Shown here: one piece after another, positions 1 through 6,197 of the stretch
Numbering within the stretch: position 1 is the first letter of the stretch
Layout of the letters: every line of letters starts with the position of its first letter
Origin: DASVTU01 sp036387415
Lineage (GTDB): Bacteria > Acidobacteriota > Blastocatellia > Pyrinomonadales > Pyrinomonadaceae
Length of the DNA: 64,000 bases
Direction of reading: 5' to 3'
Assembly (NCBI GenBank): GCA_036387415.1
Contig: DASVTU010000039.1
Span: forward strand, 434,001 to 498,000
Notes under the pieces: model-generated
What the model saw: only the letters and a program-made list of their open reading frames with translations
Told to the model about the DNA's origin: nothing
The model's database searches: none
Translations under genes and position numbers: made by a program

Positions 1-16
1 TTTCTTCTAAACATCA

Positions 17-89
17 GCGGGAGTGATGTAAACGGCTAACATCCGAGGCTTCCAATCTCGGTCTGAGGGTTCAATTCCCTTCTCCCGTT
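17..89 (+). tRNA. tRNA-Gly (anticodon TCC)
   Basis: A cloverleaf can be folded. The acceptor stem is GCGGGAG with CTCCCGT (one G-T pair), the D stem is ATGT/ACAT, the anticodon loop CTTCCAA gives TCC, and a T arm GAGGG/CCCTT closes the fold. No CCA is encoded. It is the first gene of the array. The T loop TTCAATT departs from the usual TTCRANN only slightly. Confidence 0.9.
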
Positions 90-138
90 CTCGTCGGTTC
101 GTCTCCCATTCAGATGTATGTGCCGCATAAGTACGGGC

Positions 139-213
139 GCGTGCGTAGCCAAGTGGTAAGGCGACGGTCTGCAAAACCGTCCAACGCGAGTTCGATTCTC
201 GCCGTGCGCTCCA
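139..213 (+). tRNA. tRNA-Cys (anticodon GCA)
   Basis: The acceptor GCGTGCG pairs with CGTGCGC. The anticodon stem ACGGT/ACCGT encloses the loop CTGCAAA, giving GCA. The T arm is GCGAG/CTCGC with loop TTCGATT. The 3' CCA is encoded at 211-213, unlike the preceding tRNA-Gly. Confidence 0.92.
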
Positions 214-291
214 AATTTTGACCCGCGCGTCGCTCACACAAGCGACGCCGCACAGTTTTGCTCCCCGCAACCTAAAAGAGAGGTGCCGGAT

Positions 292-468
292 ATGTCGTCT
301 CACGAACCCCGCAACATTCAACGCTTAAATCAAAGGGCGCGCGATGCACGTCGGCGCGGTCGTATCAGGCGCAGACTCAAATTCGCCGCACGCGAGAAAG
401 GCGGTCGGCTCGCGCGTGAACGTGAAGAGAACCGCGCCGTTTCTGATTCAACAAAACAGACTCGATGA
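292..468 (+). CDS. Small, very basic hypothetical protein
   Basis: This is a 58-residue reading frame between tRNA-Cys and the HNH gene. A purine-rich AAAAGAGAGG lies about nine bases before the ATG at 292; a GTG at 283 is the alternative start. The product is dominated by Arg, Lys and Glu in a helix-prone pattern (QRARDARRRGRIRRRLKF), which would suit a nucleic-acid-binding peptide. I do not recognise a family. The ribosome-binding site favours a real gene, but the length and skewed composition mean it could be a chance frame. Confidence 0.35.
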   Translation: MSSHEPRNIQRLNQRARDARRRGRIRRRLKFAAREKGGRLAREREENRAVSDSTKQTR

Positions 469-676
469 TTTCTCTAACCCTCGACTGAGCTTCGCATGAG
501 TTTTCAAACGGAGTCTGTGATGAAAATGTTTTTTGAACGGGTCTAACAGCGAGTGGCGACTGCGCCCGCAGTCTCCTCACACCACTCGCACTTCCAACTG
601 TCTACGCGCTTTTGTCGGACATGAAAGGCGCGCACGCGAATCGTTAAATTAAACATGAAAGGAGGCGTGGAGGGCG

Positions 677-1237
677 ATGGCACTCATGGGTCGTGTTTTG
701 CTTCTGAATTTTTCTTATGAGCCGCTCGGCACAGTGGGCGTCGCGCGTGCGATGTGCTTGAGTTTGCGCGGCGCGGTGTCGGTTGAAGAGTACGAAGCGG
801 GTCGCGTGCTTCGTTCGCCGCGCGCGGAGTTTCGCGTGCCGAGCGTCATCCGCCTGCGCTCTTACGTCAACGTCCGTCGCCGCCGACAGGCCGCAGGCAT
901 GAAGCGCATGCGCGTCTTTATCCGCGACAAGTTCACTTGCCAGTATTGCGGCAAGCGGAAGAACGCCTGCGAACTGACGCTCGACCACATCACGCCGCGT
1001 TCACAACGCGGACAATCGACGCCGGAAAATCTCGTCGCCGCGTGCGTCGCATGCAACAACCGCAAGGGCAACCGCACTCCCGAAGAGGCGCGCATGCCGC
1101 TCCTCACAGCGCAGAGCAAGCTCGCCGTCGGCCTCGACCTCGTTATGCTCTGCCACTACGCGGAGAGTCGCCCCGAATGGCGCAAGTATCTGTTCGTCGA
1201 AACGACGGAGACAGTCGAACACAGAAAGACGGCCTGA
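677..1237 (+). CDS. HNH endonuclease
   Basis: A 186-residue protein with a C-terminal HNH nuclease domain of the McrA-like zinc-finger type. A CQYCGKR knuckle (around residue 94) is followed by LTLDHITPRS, containing the metal-binding His, and then ACVACNNRKGNR, which supplies the second CxxC and the catalytic Asn. The N-terminal 70 residues (LLLNFSYEPLGTV) match the leader seen in stand-alone HNH proteins of Cyanobacteria, Acidobacteria and Bacteroidetes. Two GGAG-type sites precede the ATGs at 677 and 686; I use the first. It sits inside the tRNA array with no restriction partner, so its role is unknown. It may be a housekeeping HNH gene or a relic of a mobile element. Confidence 0.88.
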   Translation: MALMGRVLLLNFSYEPLGTVGVARAMCLSLRGAVSVEEYEAGRVLRSPRAEFRVPSVIRLRSYVNVRRRRQAAGMKRMRVFIRDKFTCQYCGKRKNACELTLDHITPRSQRGQSTPENLVAACVACNNRKGNRTPEEARMPLLTAQSKLAVGLDLVMLCHYAESRPEWRKYLFVETTETVEHRKTA

Positions 1238-1323
1238 GCAGAGAGAGAAAGAGAGAACGGTTAAAACCTCCTTCGCTTTCTCTCTCCGCTACGGTTTCGC
1301 ACACCTTTTCTCATGCGCTCTGC

Positions 1324-1395
1324 GGTCGGATAGCTGAGACGGATTAGCGTCGCCCTGAAGAGGCGAAGAGAGTGGTTCGATACCACTTCCGACCG
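1324..1395 (+). tRNA. tRNA-Phe (anticodon GAA)
   Basis: The acceptor GGTCGGA/TCCGACC is perfectly paired. The anticodon stem TCGCC/GGCGA encloses CTGAAGA, giving GAA. The T arm is AGTGG/CCACT with loop TTCGATA. No CCA is encoded. Confidence 0.9.
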
Positions 1396-1456
1396 TCAAC
1401 ACTTCAACATTCCAACGTCCGTTGATGCTTCAACGCTTAGGTTTTGTAAATTTTCG

Positions 1457-1531
1457 AGCCGGTTAACTCAGTCAGGCCAGAGCGCCTGTCTTACACACAG
1501 GATGTCGAAGGTTCAAATCCTTCATCGGCTA
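1457..1531 (+). tRNA. tRNA-Val (anticodon TAC)
   Basis: The acceptor AGCCGGT/ATCGGCT, the anticodon stem CCTGT/ACAGG around CTTACAC (TAC) and the T arm GAAGG/CCTTC with loop TTCAAAT all form. The D stem has one A-C mismatch. No CCA is encoded. Confidence 0.88.
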
Positions 1532-1540
1532 TCAACTTCG

Positions 1541-1620
1541 CGGGGCGTACCTCAAACCGGCAGAACGTAACTGATGCGGTTCGTTGAGGCCGGAAGTTCT
1601 CAGGCTTCCCGCCCCGTCCA
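1541..1620 (+). tRNA. Degenerate tRNA-like element with encoded CCA
   Basis: A perfect 7-bp acceptor stem (CGGGGCG/CGCCCCG) is followed by TA at positions 8-9 and ends in T-CCA, as in tRNA-Pro. The interior does not fold normally. The D stem has two mismatches, the T loop is eight bases, and the middle forms a hairpin AACG(T)AAC/GTTCGTT whose loop lacks a clear U33-anticodon arrangement. It may be a decayed tRNA or another structured RNA that keeps a tRNA-like acceptor. No anticodon is assigned. Confidence 0.5.
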
Positions 1621-1631
1621 AAAATCTCGTC

Positions 1632-1705
1632 GGCGACGTAGCTCTAAATGGCAGAGCGGCTGTCTCGTAAACAGCGGGTTGGGAGTTCAAATCTCTCCGT
1701 CGCCT
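1632..1705 (+). tRNA. tRNA-Thr (anticodon CGT)
   Basis: The acceptor GGCGACG/CGTCGCC, D arm GCTC/GAGC, anticodon stem GCTGT/ACAGC around CTCGTAA (CGT) and T arm GGGAG/CTCTC are all present. No CCA is encoded. Confidence 0.92.
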
Positions 1706-1716
1706 TTCGCGCATTC

Positions 1717-1789
1717 GGGTCTGTAACTCAGTTGGAAGAGTGCTTGTCTTCTAAACAAGTCAGCGCAGGTTCGAGTCCTGTCAGACCCT
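1717..1789 (+). tRNA. tRNA-Arg (anticodon TCT)
   Basis: The acceptor GGGTCTG/CAGACCC, anticodon loop CTTCTAA (TCT) on a CTTGT/ACAAG stem, and T arm GCAGG/CCTGT with loop TTCGAGT are present. No CCA is encoded. Confidence 0.92.
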
Positions 1790-1825
1790 CTCGTCTTCCG
1801 GCATCGCTTCGCGCCGGGACATCGC

Positions 1826-1900
1826 TGCGGAGTAGCTCAGACAGGAGAGAGCAGTGGTCTCATAAACCACAGGTCGCGGGTTCGAATCCCGCCTCCGCAA
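1826..1900 (+). tRNA. tRNA-Met, elongator type (anticodon CAT)
   Basis: The acceptor TGCGGAG/CTCCGCA, D arm GCTC/GAGC, anticodon stem GTGGT/ACCAC around CTCATAA (CAT), and a canonical T arm GCGGG-TTCGAAT-CCCGC are present. It lacks the GGG/CCC anticodon-stem pairs of initiators. A CAT anticodon could also be an Ile2 tRNA if lysidine-modified; the sequence alone does not settle this. Confidence 0.9.
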
Positions 1901-1989
1901 TCAGACGCGTCCATCGTCGATGGTAAATCGTCAAGAGATAAAAAGCGTTCCGTCTACTCACGATTGACGATTCATGCTGAACGACTCAA

Positions 1990-2063
1990 GGGCTGGTGAT
2001 GTAACAGTAGCATAGTAGTCCTGCAAACTACTTGTGAGGGTGCAACTCCCTCTCAGTCCACCA
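1990..2063 (+). tRNA. tRNA-Ala (anticodon TGC), atypical loops
   Basis: The acceptor GGGCTGG/TCAGTCC contains a G3-U70 wobble, the alanine identity element. The anticodon stem GTAGT/ACTAC encloses CCTGCAA, so the anticodon is TGC but position 33 is C instead of the nearly universal U. The T loop TGCAACT has G at position 55. CCA is encoded at 2061-2063. It is recognisable but divergent and possibly non-functional. Confidence 0.72.
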
Positions 2064-2094
2064 AATTTTCGTCCGGCGACGAAACTTTCATTAC

Positions 2095-2170
2095 GGCGGT
2101 GTAGCTCAATTGGCGTGAGAGCGCCGGTCTTGTAAACCGGGGGTTAAGGGTTCGACTCCCTTCATCGCCT
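2095..2170 (+). tRNA. tRNA-Thr (anticodon TGT)
   Basis: The acceptor GGCGGTG/CATCGCC (one G-T), D arm GCTC/GAGC, anticodon loop CTTGTAA (TGT) on CCGGT/ACCGG and T arm AAGGG/CCCTT are present. No CCA is encoded. Confidence 0.92.
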
Positions 2171-2240
2171 TCATTTCACAATCACAACGTTCCGACTCAC
2201 AATCACGACGTTTCGACACGACGCGTCTCACACAACTCGA

Positions 2241-2313
2241 AGCGGGAAGAGGAAGTCCACAGCAGAGTCTCATAAGCTCAGCCGCGCCGGAGCGTTACCG
2301 GCTCCCGCAACCA
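2241..2313 (+). tRNA. Degenerate initiator-Met-like tRNA element with encoded CCA
   Basis: The 3' end TCCCGCA-A-CCA resembles tRNA-fMet. The first acceptor pair would be A-A, recalling the unpaired 1-72 position of initiators, followed by six perfect pairs. A loop CTCATAA places CAT as anticodon on a four-pair stem GAGT/GCTC. The T stem GCCGG/CCGGC holds loop AGCGTTA rather than TTCRANN, the D arm is poor, and the GGG/CCC initiator pairs are absent. It is therefore an aberrant or decayed tRNA. Confidence 0.5.
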
Positions 2314-2352
2314 ACTTCCGGTCGTCATCCTCCGCACTCGATGAAAATTTAC

Positions 2353-2427
2353 TGGCGGGTAGCTTAATGGTAAAGCGTCTGACTGTTAATCAGAAGGATG
2401 TCGGTTCGACTCCGACCCTGTCAGCCA
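2353..2427 (+). tRNA. tRNA-Asn (anticodon GTT)
   Basis: The acceptor TGGCGGG/CCTGTCA (two G-T pairs), D arm GCTT/AAGC, anticodon stem TCTGA/TCAGA around CTGTTAA (GTT) and T arm GTCGG/CCGAC are present. The discriminator is G, with CCA encoded at 2425-2427. Confidence 0.92.
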
Positions 2428-2442
2428 ATTCGTGACCCTTGC

Positions 2443-2515
2443 GGGGTCGAAGCTCTAGCGGCAGAGCGTTGGACTTTTAATCCAAAAGGTGAGAGTTCGA
2501 GCCTCTCCGACCCTA
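2443..2515 (+). tRNA. tRNA-Lys (anticodon TTT)
   Basis: The acceptor GGGGTCG/CGACCCT, D arm GCTC/GAGC, anticodon stem TTGGA/TCCAA around CTTTTAA (TTT) and T arm GAGAG/CTCTC with loop TTCGAGC are present. Position 8 is A rather than U. No CCA is encoded. Confidence 0.88.
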
Positions 2516-2566
2516 TCGCATCCCATCTGCCGACACAAAACTCCGATTCGGCTTACGGCAACGTAG

Positions 2567-2637
2567 AGCGGTGTAGCTCAAGAGTAGAGCACGCGATTGA
2601 TAATCGCGCGACGCAGGTGCGATTCCTGCCGCCGCTA
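2567..2637 (+). tRNA. tRNA-Ile (anticodon GAT)
   Basis: The acceptor AGCGGTG/CGCCGCT, D arm GCTC/GAGC, anticodon stem CGCGA/TCGCG around TTGATAA (GAT) and T stem GCAGG/CCTGC are present. The T loop TGCGATT has G at position 55, as in the tRNA-Ala upstream. No CCA is encoded. Confidence 0.85.
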
Positions 2638-2649
2638 TCGCTTCTTTGA

Positions 2650-2721
2650 CGGGACGTAGCTCAAGGGCAGAGCATCTGCGCGACATGCAGAAGGTTGTAG
2701 ATTCAAATTCTACCGTCCCGA
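2650..2721 (+). tRNA. tRNA-Val (anticodon GAC), C33
   Basis: The acceptor CGGGACG/CGTCCCG, D arm GCTC/GAGC and canonical T arm GTAGA-TTCAAAT-TCTAC are clear. The anticodon stem TCTGC/GCAGA encloses GCGACAT, so GAC is the anticodon, but position 33 is C instead of U. The anticodon assignment is therefore less certain. Confidence 0.75.
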
Positions 2722-2823
2722 TTTAGCTCCGCTTCTCCGGCGAACGATTTCCACGCCTTCGACGACCGGACAAAATCCTCTCCATCCGCCGACGGCGTTT
2801 GAAGCAGAAGCTTCTCGAATTTT

Positions 2824-2899
2824 TGCGGGATGGTGTAACTGGAAACACGCCGGACTTTGAATTCGGAGATTGAAGGTTCGACCCCTTCTCCCGCAGCCA
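2824..2899 (+). tRNA. tRNA-Gln (anticodon TTG)
   Basis: The acceptor TGCGGGA/TCCCGCA is perfectly paired. The anticodon stem CCGGA/TTCGG surrounds CTTTGAA (TTG). The T arm is GAAGG/CCTTC with loop TTCGACC. The discriminator is G, with CCA encoded at 2897-2899. It is the last gene of the array. Confidence 0.9.
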
Positions 2900-2933
2900 A
2901 CTTCCCGCCTCGACGCTTTCGCTTCGACGCTTT

Positions 2934-5315
2934 TCACAAGGCAATTCCCGTCGGTCGCAACGGCGCGTGCGCGTGCGTCACTTGTGTCTGAGACGACAGT
3001 GGTTGTTGCATATCTCTATCCGTCTGCGATTCGGTCGTGGGCAATTTCCTGAGCACCATCATGCTGGCGACACAGTGGATTTTGCGGTAGCGACCTGTGC
3101 GGAGAAGTTCGTTAACGAATGCCTGAACACCGGGGAAGTAAGCGGCGTAGTCGTGGAAAGCGACCAGACCATCCGGCACAATCCACCGCTCGAAGTGATA
3201 AAAGTCCTGCGAGACGCTTGCGTAATCGTGCAAGCCGTCAATCAACAGAAGACTGATGGGACGCTCCCAAGCGACTTCGACAGAACGCTTCTGGATGATT
3301 TCCACCAACGCACTCAAACCCGCCTTCTGCATGTTGCGTTTGAATTTTTCGAGCGTGGGCGGATGCTTGTCGATGCGTTGGTCGAGCGCACCGACGCGCC
3401 CGTCGTGCGGGTCGATGGAATAGACACGCGCGGCGGGAGCGACGACGCGTGCGACGCTCGCCAGCACGGTCGTCGCACGCCCGCAGAAGCTCCCCACCTC
3501 AACCAACGCATGCGGCGCGGGCAGCGAGCCGAGCGCACGCGAAGCGGCGGCGATGAGAAGGTCTGCCTCCGCCTCGTCGAGCCATCCTTCAACCTTCTTC
3601 ATCTGCGCGATAATCGGCGCGTTGAGCAGCAACGCGGGCGCGTCCTCGTCCGTCGCTTCGAGCGATGCGGCGGCGACAACGGCGTCGCGTCTTTCGTAAT
3701 GGTTAGAGCGTGTGCGGATGTGTCTGCGGAGTCGGTCGTCATACTCTCGCGGGACGGGGTGCATCCAGAAAGCATCGCGGCGCGTGAAGGCCGTGTTGAG
3801 TTGTTGGAGCGAATAGCGAACGCGATATTTAACGTAATCGTAACTCGACGGATTGGCCGTGATGCGGTAGCCGAGCAGGGCGACGAGCGTCGGGAAAACT
3901 ATCTCTTCGGTCGCCCAGATTTGCGAGCGTTGCATGATGTCTTGAAATTGCGTGTCGTCAGCAAAGAGACGCAGGAGGTCGCGTGCGGCGTCCGCCGTGA
4001 AGACGGTTGAAGGCCAGAAAGTCCAGTGCACAAACTTTCTTTCGCCGTCCTCGAAGCGCCGCAAAAACGGACGCCATAAATCAATCTCCTTCAACGCCTG
4101 CACGGCGGGCGCGACCCTCGTCCCGCGCGGCTGCACGGCGGGCGCATTGCCGAGCATCCCGACATCCGACTGATGCGCCAGCAATTCCGCGAGGCGTTGC
4201 GAATAGCCGGAGCGCAACGCGAGTTGGTCGGAATCGACGATGGTTAGCGTGTCGAATGAGAAGTTGTCGAGAGCAAAGCGCATCGTGTCGAGCGCGAAAT
4301 CGTGAAGCCATCCCCAACGCATCGGGTGCGGGTTCGGATGAACGGTCGCGCCGTATTGCGCGTAGGGGAAATTGTGTTTGAGGAGTTCGGCGTCGTTGCC
4401 GCCGTTGTAGAGAATGATGGCGGAAGACGGGTCGTGATAACGTAGGTTACGCACTAAATCAACGATGCATTCCTGCTTTTCATGTACCAGACAGGCGTAG
4501 ATATTCCGCACGGTTCGAGCCTCGCTTCGTTCGATAAGATTGTCGAGAGGATGCGTGTCATTCGTCTCTGCCGGGCGCGTGTCGTTGACGACCACCGCCG
4601 CCGCTGTATCAACCACTGGCATCGCATCAACCGCCGACTGTGCAGGATGATAGAACCTCCAATCGTCTCCGAGTAGACGACGGATTTGCTCGACGGGAAA
4701 CGTCTGCCAGTATGCGCCGGCGGTCTGTTTAGGGCTGACGTTGTTTTCGTGAACCAGCCCGACGTGAAAGGTCGCATCTTCGAGCACCTTGAGGCGCTTG
4801 GCGCGGTTGCTCCACATGAAGCGCGCGTCTTCGCCGACATCAATGTCGGGGAAACGGTTCGTCTTCCAGAAGGCGCGCGTGTAACACAGGGTGCTGCCCG
4901 ACAGCCACGGTTTCTGGTTCGACGGATAACTGTAACGCCATGCCCGCTCGCTCACCGCCTCGTAGAACAACAACGTGTTGATGCCGCACACGTCCGCGTG
5001 CCCGCGCAGTAGCGCCCGCACCTGATAACTCAAACGATGCGGCGCATGCCAATCGTCGTCGTCCCAATGCGCGATGAGTTGGCCGCGCGCACGCTCGCAC
5101 GCGAGATTGCGCTTCGCACCGACCGTCAATCTTTCAGGCAAACGAATGTAGACAATGCGCTCGTCGTCTGGAATCAAATCGGCGACCGCATCCGTGCCGT
5201 CGTCAACGATGATTAACTCTTTGTTGGCGTAGTCTTGCCGCAGGAAATATCGAATCGACTGCGGCACGAATCGCCGACGGTTGGCTGTCGGCATGATGCA
5301 GGAGATGAGCGACAT
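2934..5315 (-). CDS. Family 2 glycosyltransferase fused to a second GT-like domain and a SAM methyltransferase
   Basis: A 793-residue three-part cytoplasmic protein. Residues 1-240 are a GT-A glycosyltransferase: CIMPTANRRRFVPQSI, LIIVDDGT and the metal-binding HWDDDDWH are all visible, with a conserved GEDARFMW acceptor-site motif. Residues about 270-480 form a second segment with TIVDSDQLAL that may be another GT-A-like fold. Residues about 590-770 are a class I methyltransferase (VEVGSFCGRATTVLA, then LLIDGLHDYASVSQDF), close to those acting on surface sugars. It probably modifies a cell-surface glycan. It converges on the tRNA array, ending 35 nt from tRNA-Gln. No strong ribosome-binding site precedes the ATG. 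Confidence 0.85.
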   Translation of the reverse strand: MSLISCIMPTANRRRFVPQSIRYFLRQDYANKELIIVDDGTDAVADLIPDDERIVYIRLPERLTVGAKRNLACERARGQLIAHWDDDDWHAPHRLSYQVRALLRGHADVCGINTLLFYEAVSERAWRYSYPSNQKPWLSGSTLCYTRAFWKTNRFPDIDVGEDARFMWSNRAKRLKVLEDATFHVGLVHENNVSPKQTAGAYWQTFPVEQIRRLLGDDWRFYHPAQSAVDAMPVVDTAAAVVVNDTRPAETNDTHPLDNLIERSEARTVRNIYACLVHEKQECIVDLVRNLRYHDPSSAIILYNGGNDAELLKHNFPYAQYGATVHPNPHPMRWGWLHDFALDTMRFALDNFSFDTLTIVDSDQLALRSGYSQRLAELLAHQSDVGMLGNAPAVQPRGTRVAPAVQALKEIDLWRPFLRRFEDGERKFVHWTFWPSTVFTADAARDLLRLFADDTQFQDIMQRSQIWATEEIVFPTLVALLGYRITANPSSYDYVKYRVRYSLQQLNTAFTRRDAFWMHPVPREYDDRLRRHIRTRSNHYERRDAVVAAASLEATDEDAPALLLNAPIIAQMKKVEGWLDEAEADLLIAAASRALGSLPAPHALVEVGSFCGRATTVLASVARVVAPAARVYSIDPHDGRVGALDQRIDKHPPTLEKFKRNMQKAGLSALVEIIQKRSVEVAWERPISLLLIDGLHDYASVSQDFYHFERWIVPDGLVAFHDYAAYFPGVQAFVNELLRTGRYRKIHCVASMMVLRKLPTTESQTDRDMQQPLSSQTQVTHAHAPLRPTGIAL

Positions 5316-5746
5316 AGAGACCGTATGCGCGCGACGAATGAGGACAATCGTGCTTGATAAGGAACAGGTTTGATGTCGGTGTCGAGGTTCAAATATGTGC
5401 GCGTAGAAAAGCGCACGGACACGGGCGAAGTTACCGAAAAACCGTAGGAAACGGCGGATTTATACCCCTTCGCCGACGCGATTGTCAACGAAATCAATCC
5501 GCGTCTCGCACGTTGAATCCCGAGCGGCGCGTCTGTCGAATTCGGTGAGTCGCGCGGAAGTTCGACGGCCTCAACTCCGACGCCAACATCCTTGCTCCGG
5601 TAGCCGCTTCGCCCATGTTGTGTTATATGAAATGCGTGCACGCGACGAGAACGCGTGCGAGAATCCTATAACAGATTTTGCGATGGCGACCACGCCATTT
5701 TCAAACAACACATCCGCGCTTTTCGTCGCGCCGGACAGAAAACGAC
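5316..5746. other. 431-bp divergent intergenic region
   Basis: It separates the minus-strand glycosyltransferase gene from the plus-strand Tat-protein gene, so it should hold promoters for both. Short reading frames here look like chance frames. I see no convincing paired promoter elements and no repeat. Confidence 0.6.
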
Positions 5747-6145
5747 ATGAAGCACAAAAACCACCCCAACCTGCCCACACGCGATTCACGCCGCCGTTTT
5801 ACGAAGGCGGTCGCCTCGGCATTCGTCGCCGCGCCGCTCGCCGCTACGGCGTCTTCCATTCACGACGGCAACGCACAACAGAAACCGCCCGCCGCCGCCA
5901 CCACTAACAAGCAAGCGCCCGCGCCGCCCAACCCGCAACCGACGCCGACGCCCGCGCCCGCGAAGCCTTCGCCCGCCGCCGAAGCTTATGCGGAGGTCTT
6001 ACGCGTGCGTTTCAAAGAGCAACTCTCGCCGGACGAGTTGACGCGCATCACGCGCGACCTCGACGGCTACGTACGCACCAATGAGCGTCTGCGCGCCTTC
6101 AAGTTGAAGAACGCCGACGAGCCGGATTTCATCTTTATCGCCTAA
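5747..6145 (+). CDS. Tat-exported small protein preceding the amidase
   Basis: A 132-residue protein starting at an ATG within CGACATGAAG. The N-terminus carries a twin-arginine signal (DSRRRFTKAVASAFVAAP), a hydrophobic stretch and an Ala-rich cleavage region. A Pro/Ala linker of about 45 residues follows, then a helical C-terminal domain (LSPDELTRITRDLDGYV). This predicts export in folded form to the periplasm. The gene lies 52 nt before the amidase and is probably co-transcribed. Such small Tat proteins beside amidases occur in Acidobacteria, but the function is not known; it may be an accessory subunit. Confidence 0.75.
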   Translation: MKHKNHPNLPTRDSRRRFTKAVASAFVAAPLAATASSIHDGNAQQKPPAAATTNKQAPAPPNPQPTPTPAPAKPSPAAEAYAEVLRVRFKEQLSPDELTRITRDLDGYVRTNERLRAFKLKNADEPDFIFIA

Positions 6146-6197
6146 ACACTTTTCATCCCTGTCGCCCTGCGGCGACCACTACATCAAAGGGTTTTCC

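Noticed and set aside
1..16. TTCTTCTAAAC at the left edge resembles an Arg(TCT) anticodon loop
   Set aside because: No T arm or acceptor 3' half follows before tRNA-Gly begins at 17, so a cut tRNA is not supported.
7..321. Minus-strand frame of about 104 codons over the first tRNAs
   Set aside because: It runs through two well-folded tRNA genes on the other strand and has no ribosome-binding site or recognisable sequence.
1238..1323. GAGAGAAAG / CTTTCTCTC inverted repeat after the HNH gene considered as a terminator
   Set aside because: The loop is about 25 bases and no T run follows, so an intrinsic terminator is not convincing.
2967..4010. Long plus-strand frame (347 codons) inside the glycosyltransferase gene
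   Set aside because: It lies opposite well-conserved methyltransferase motifs and is Arg-rich without domains, a typical shadow in GC-rich DNA.
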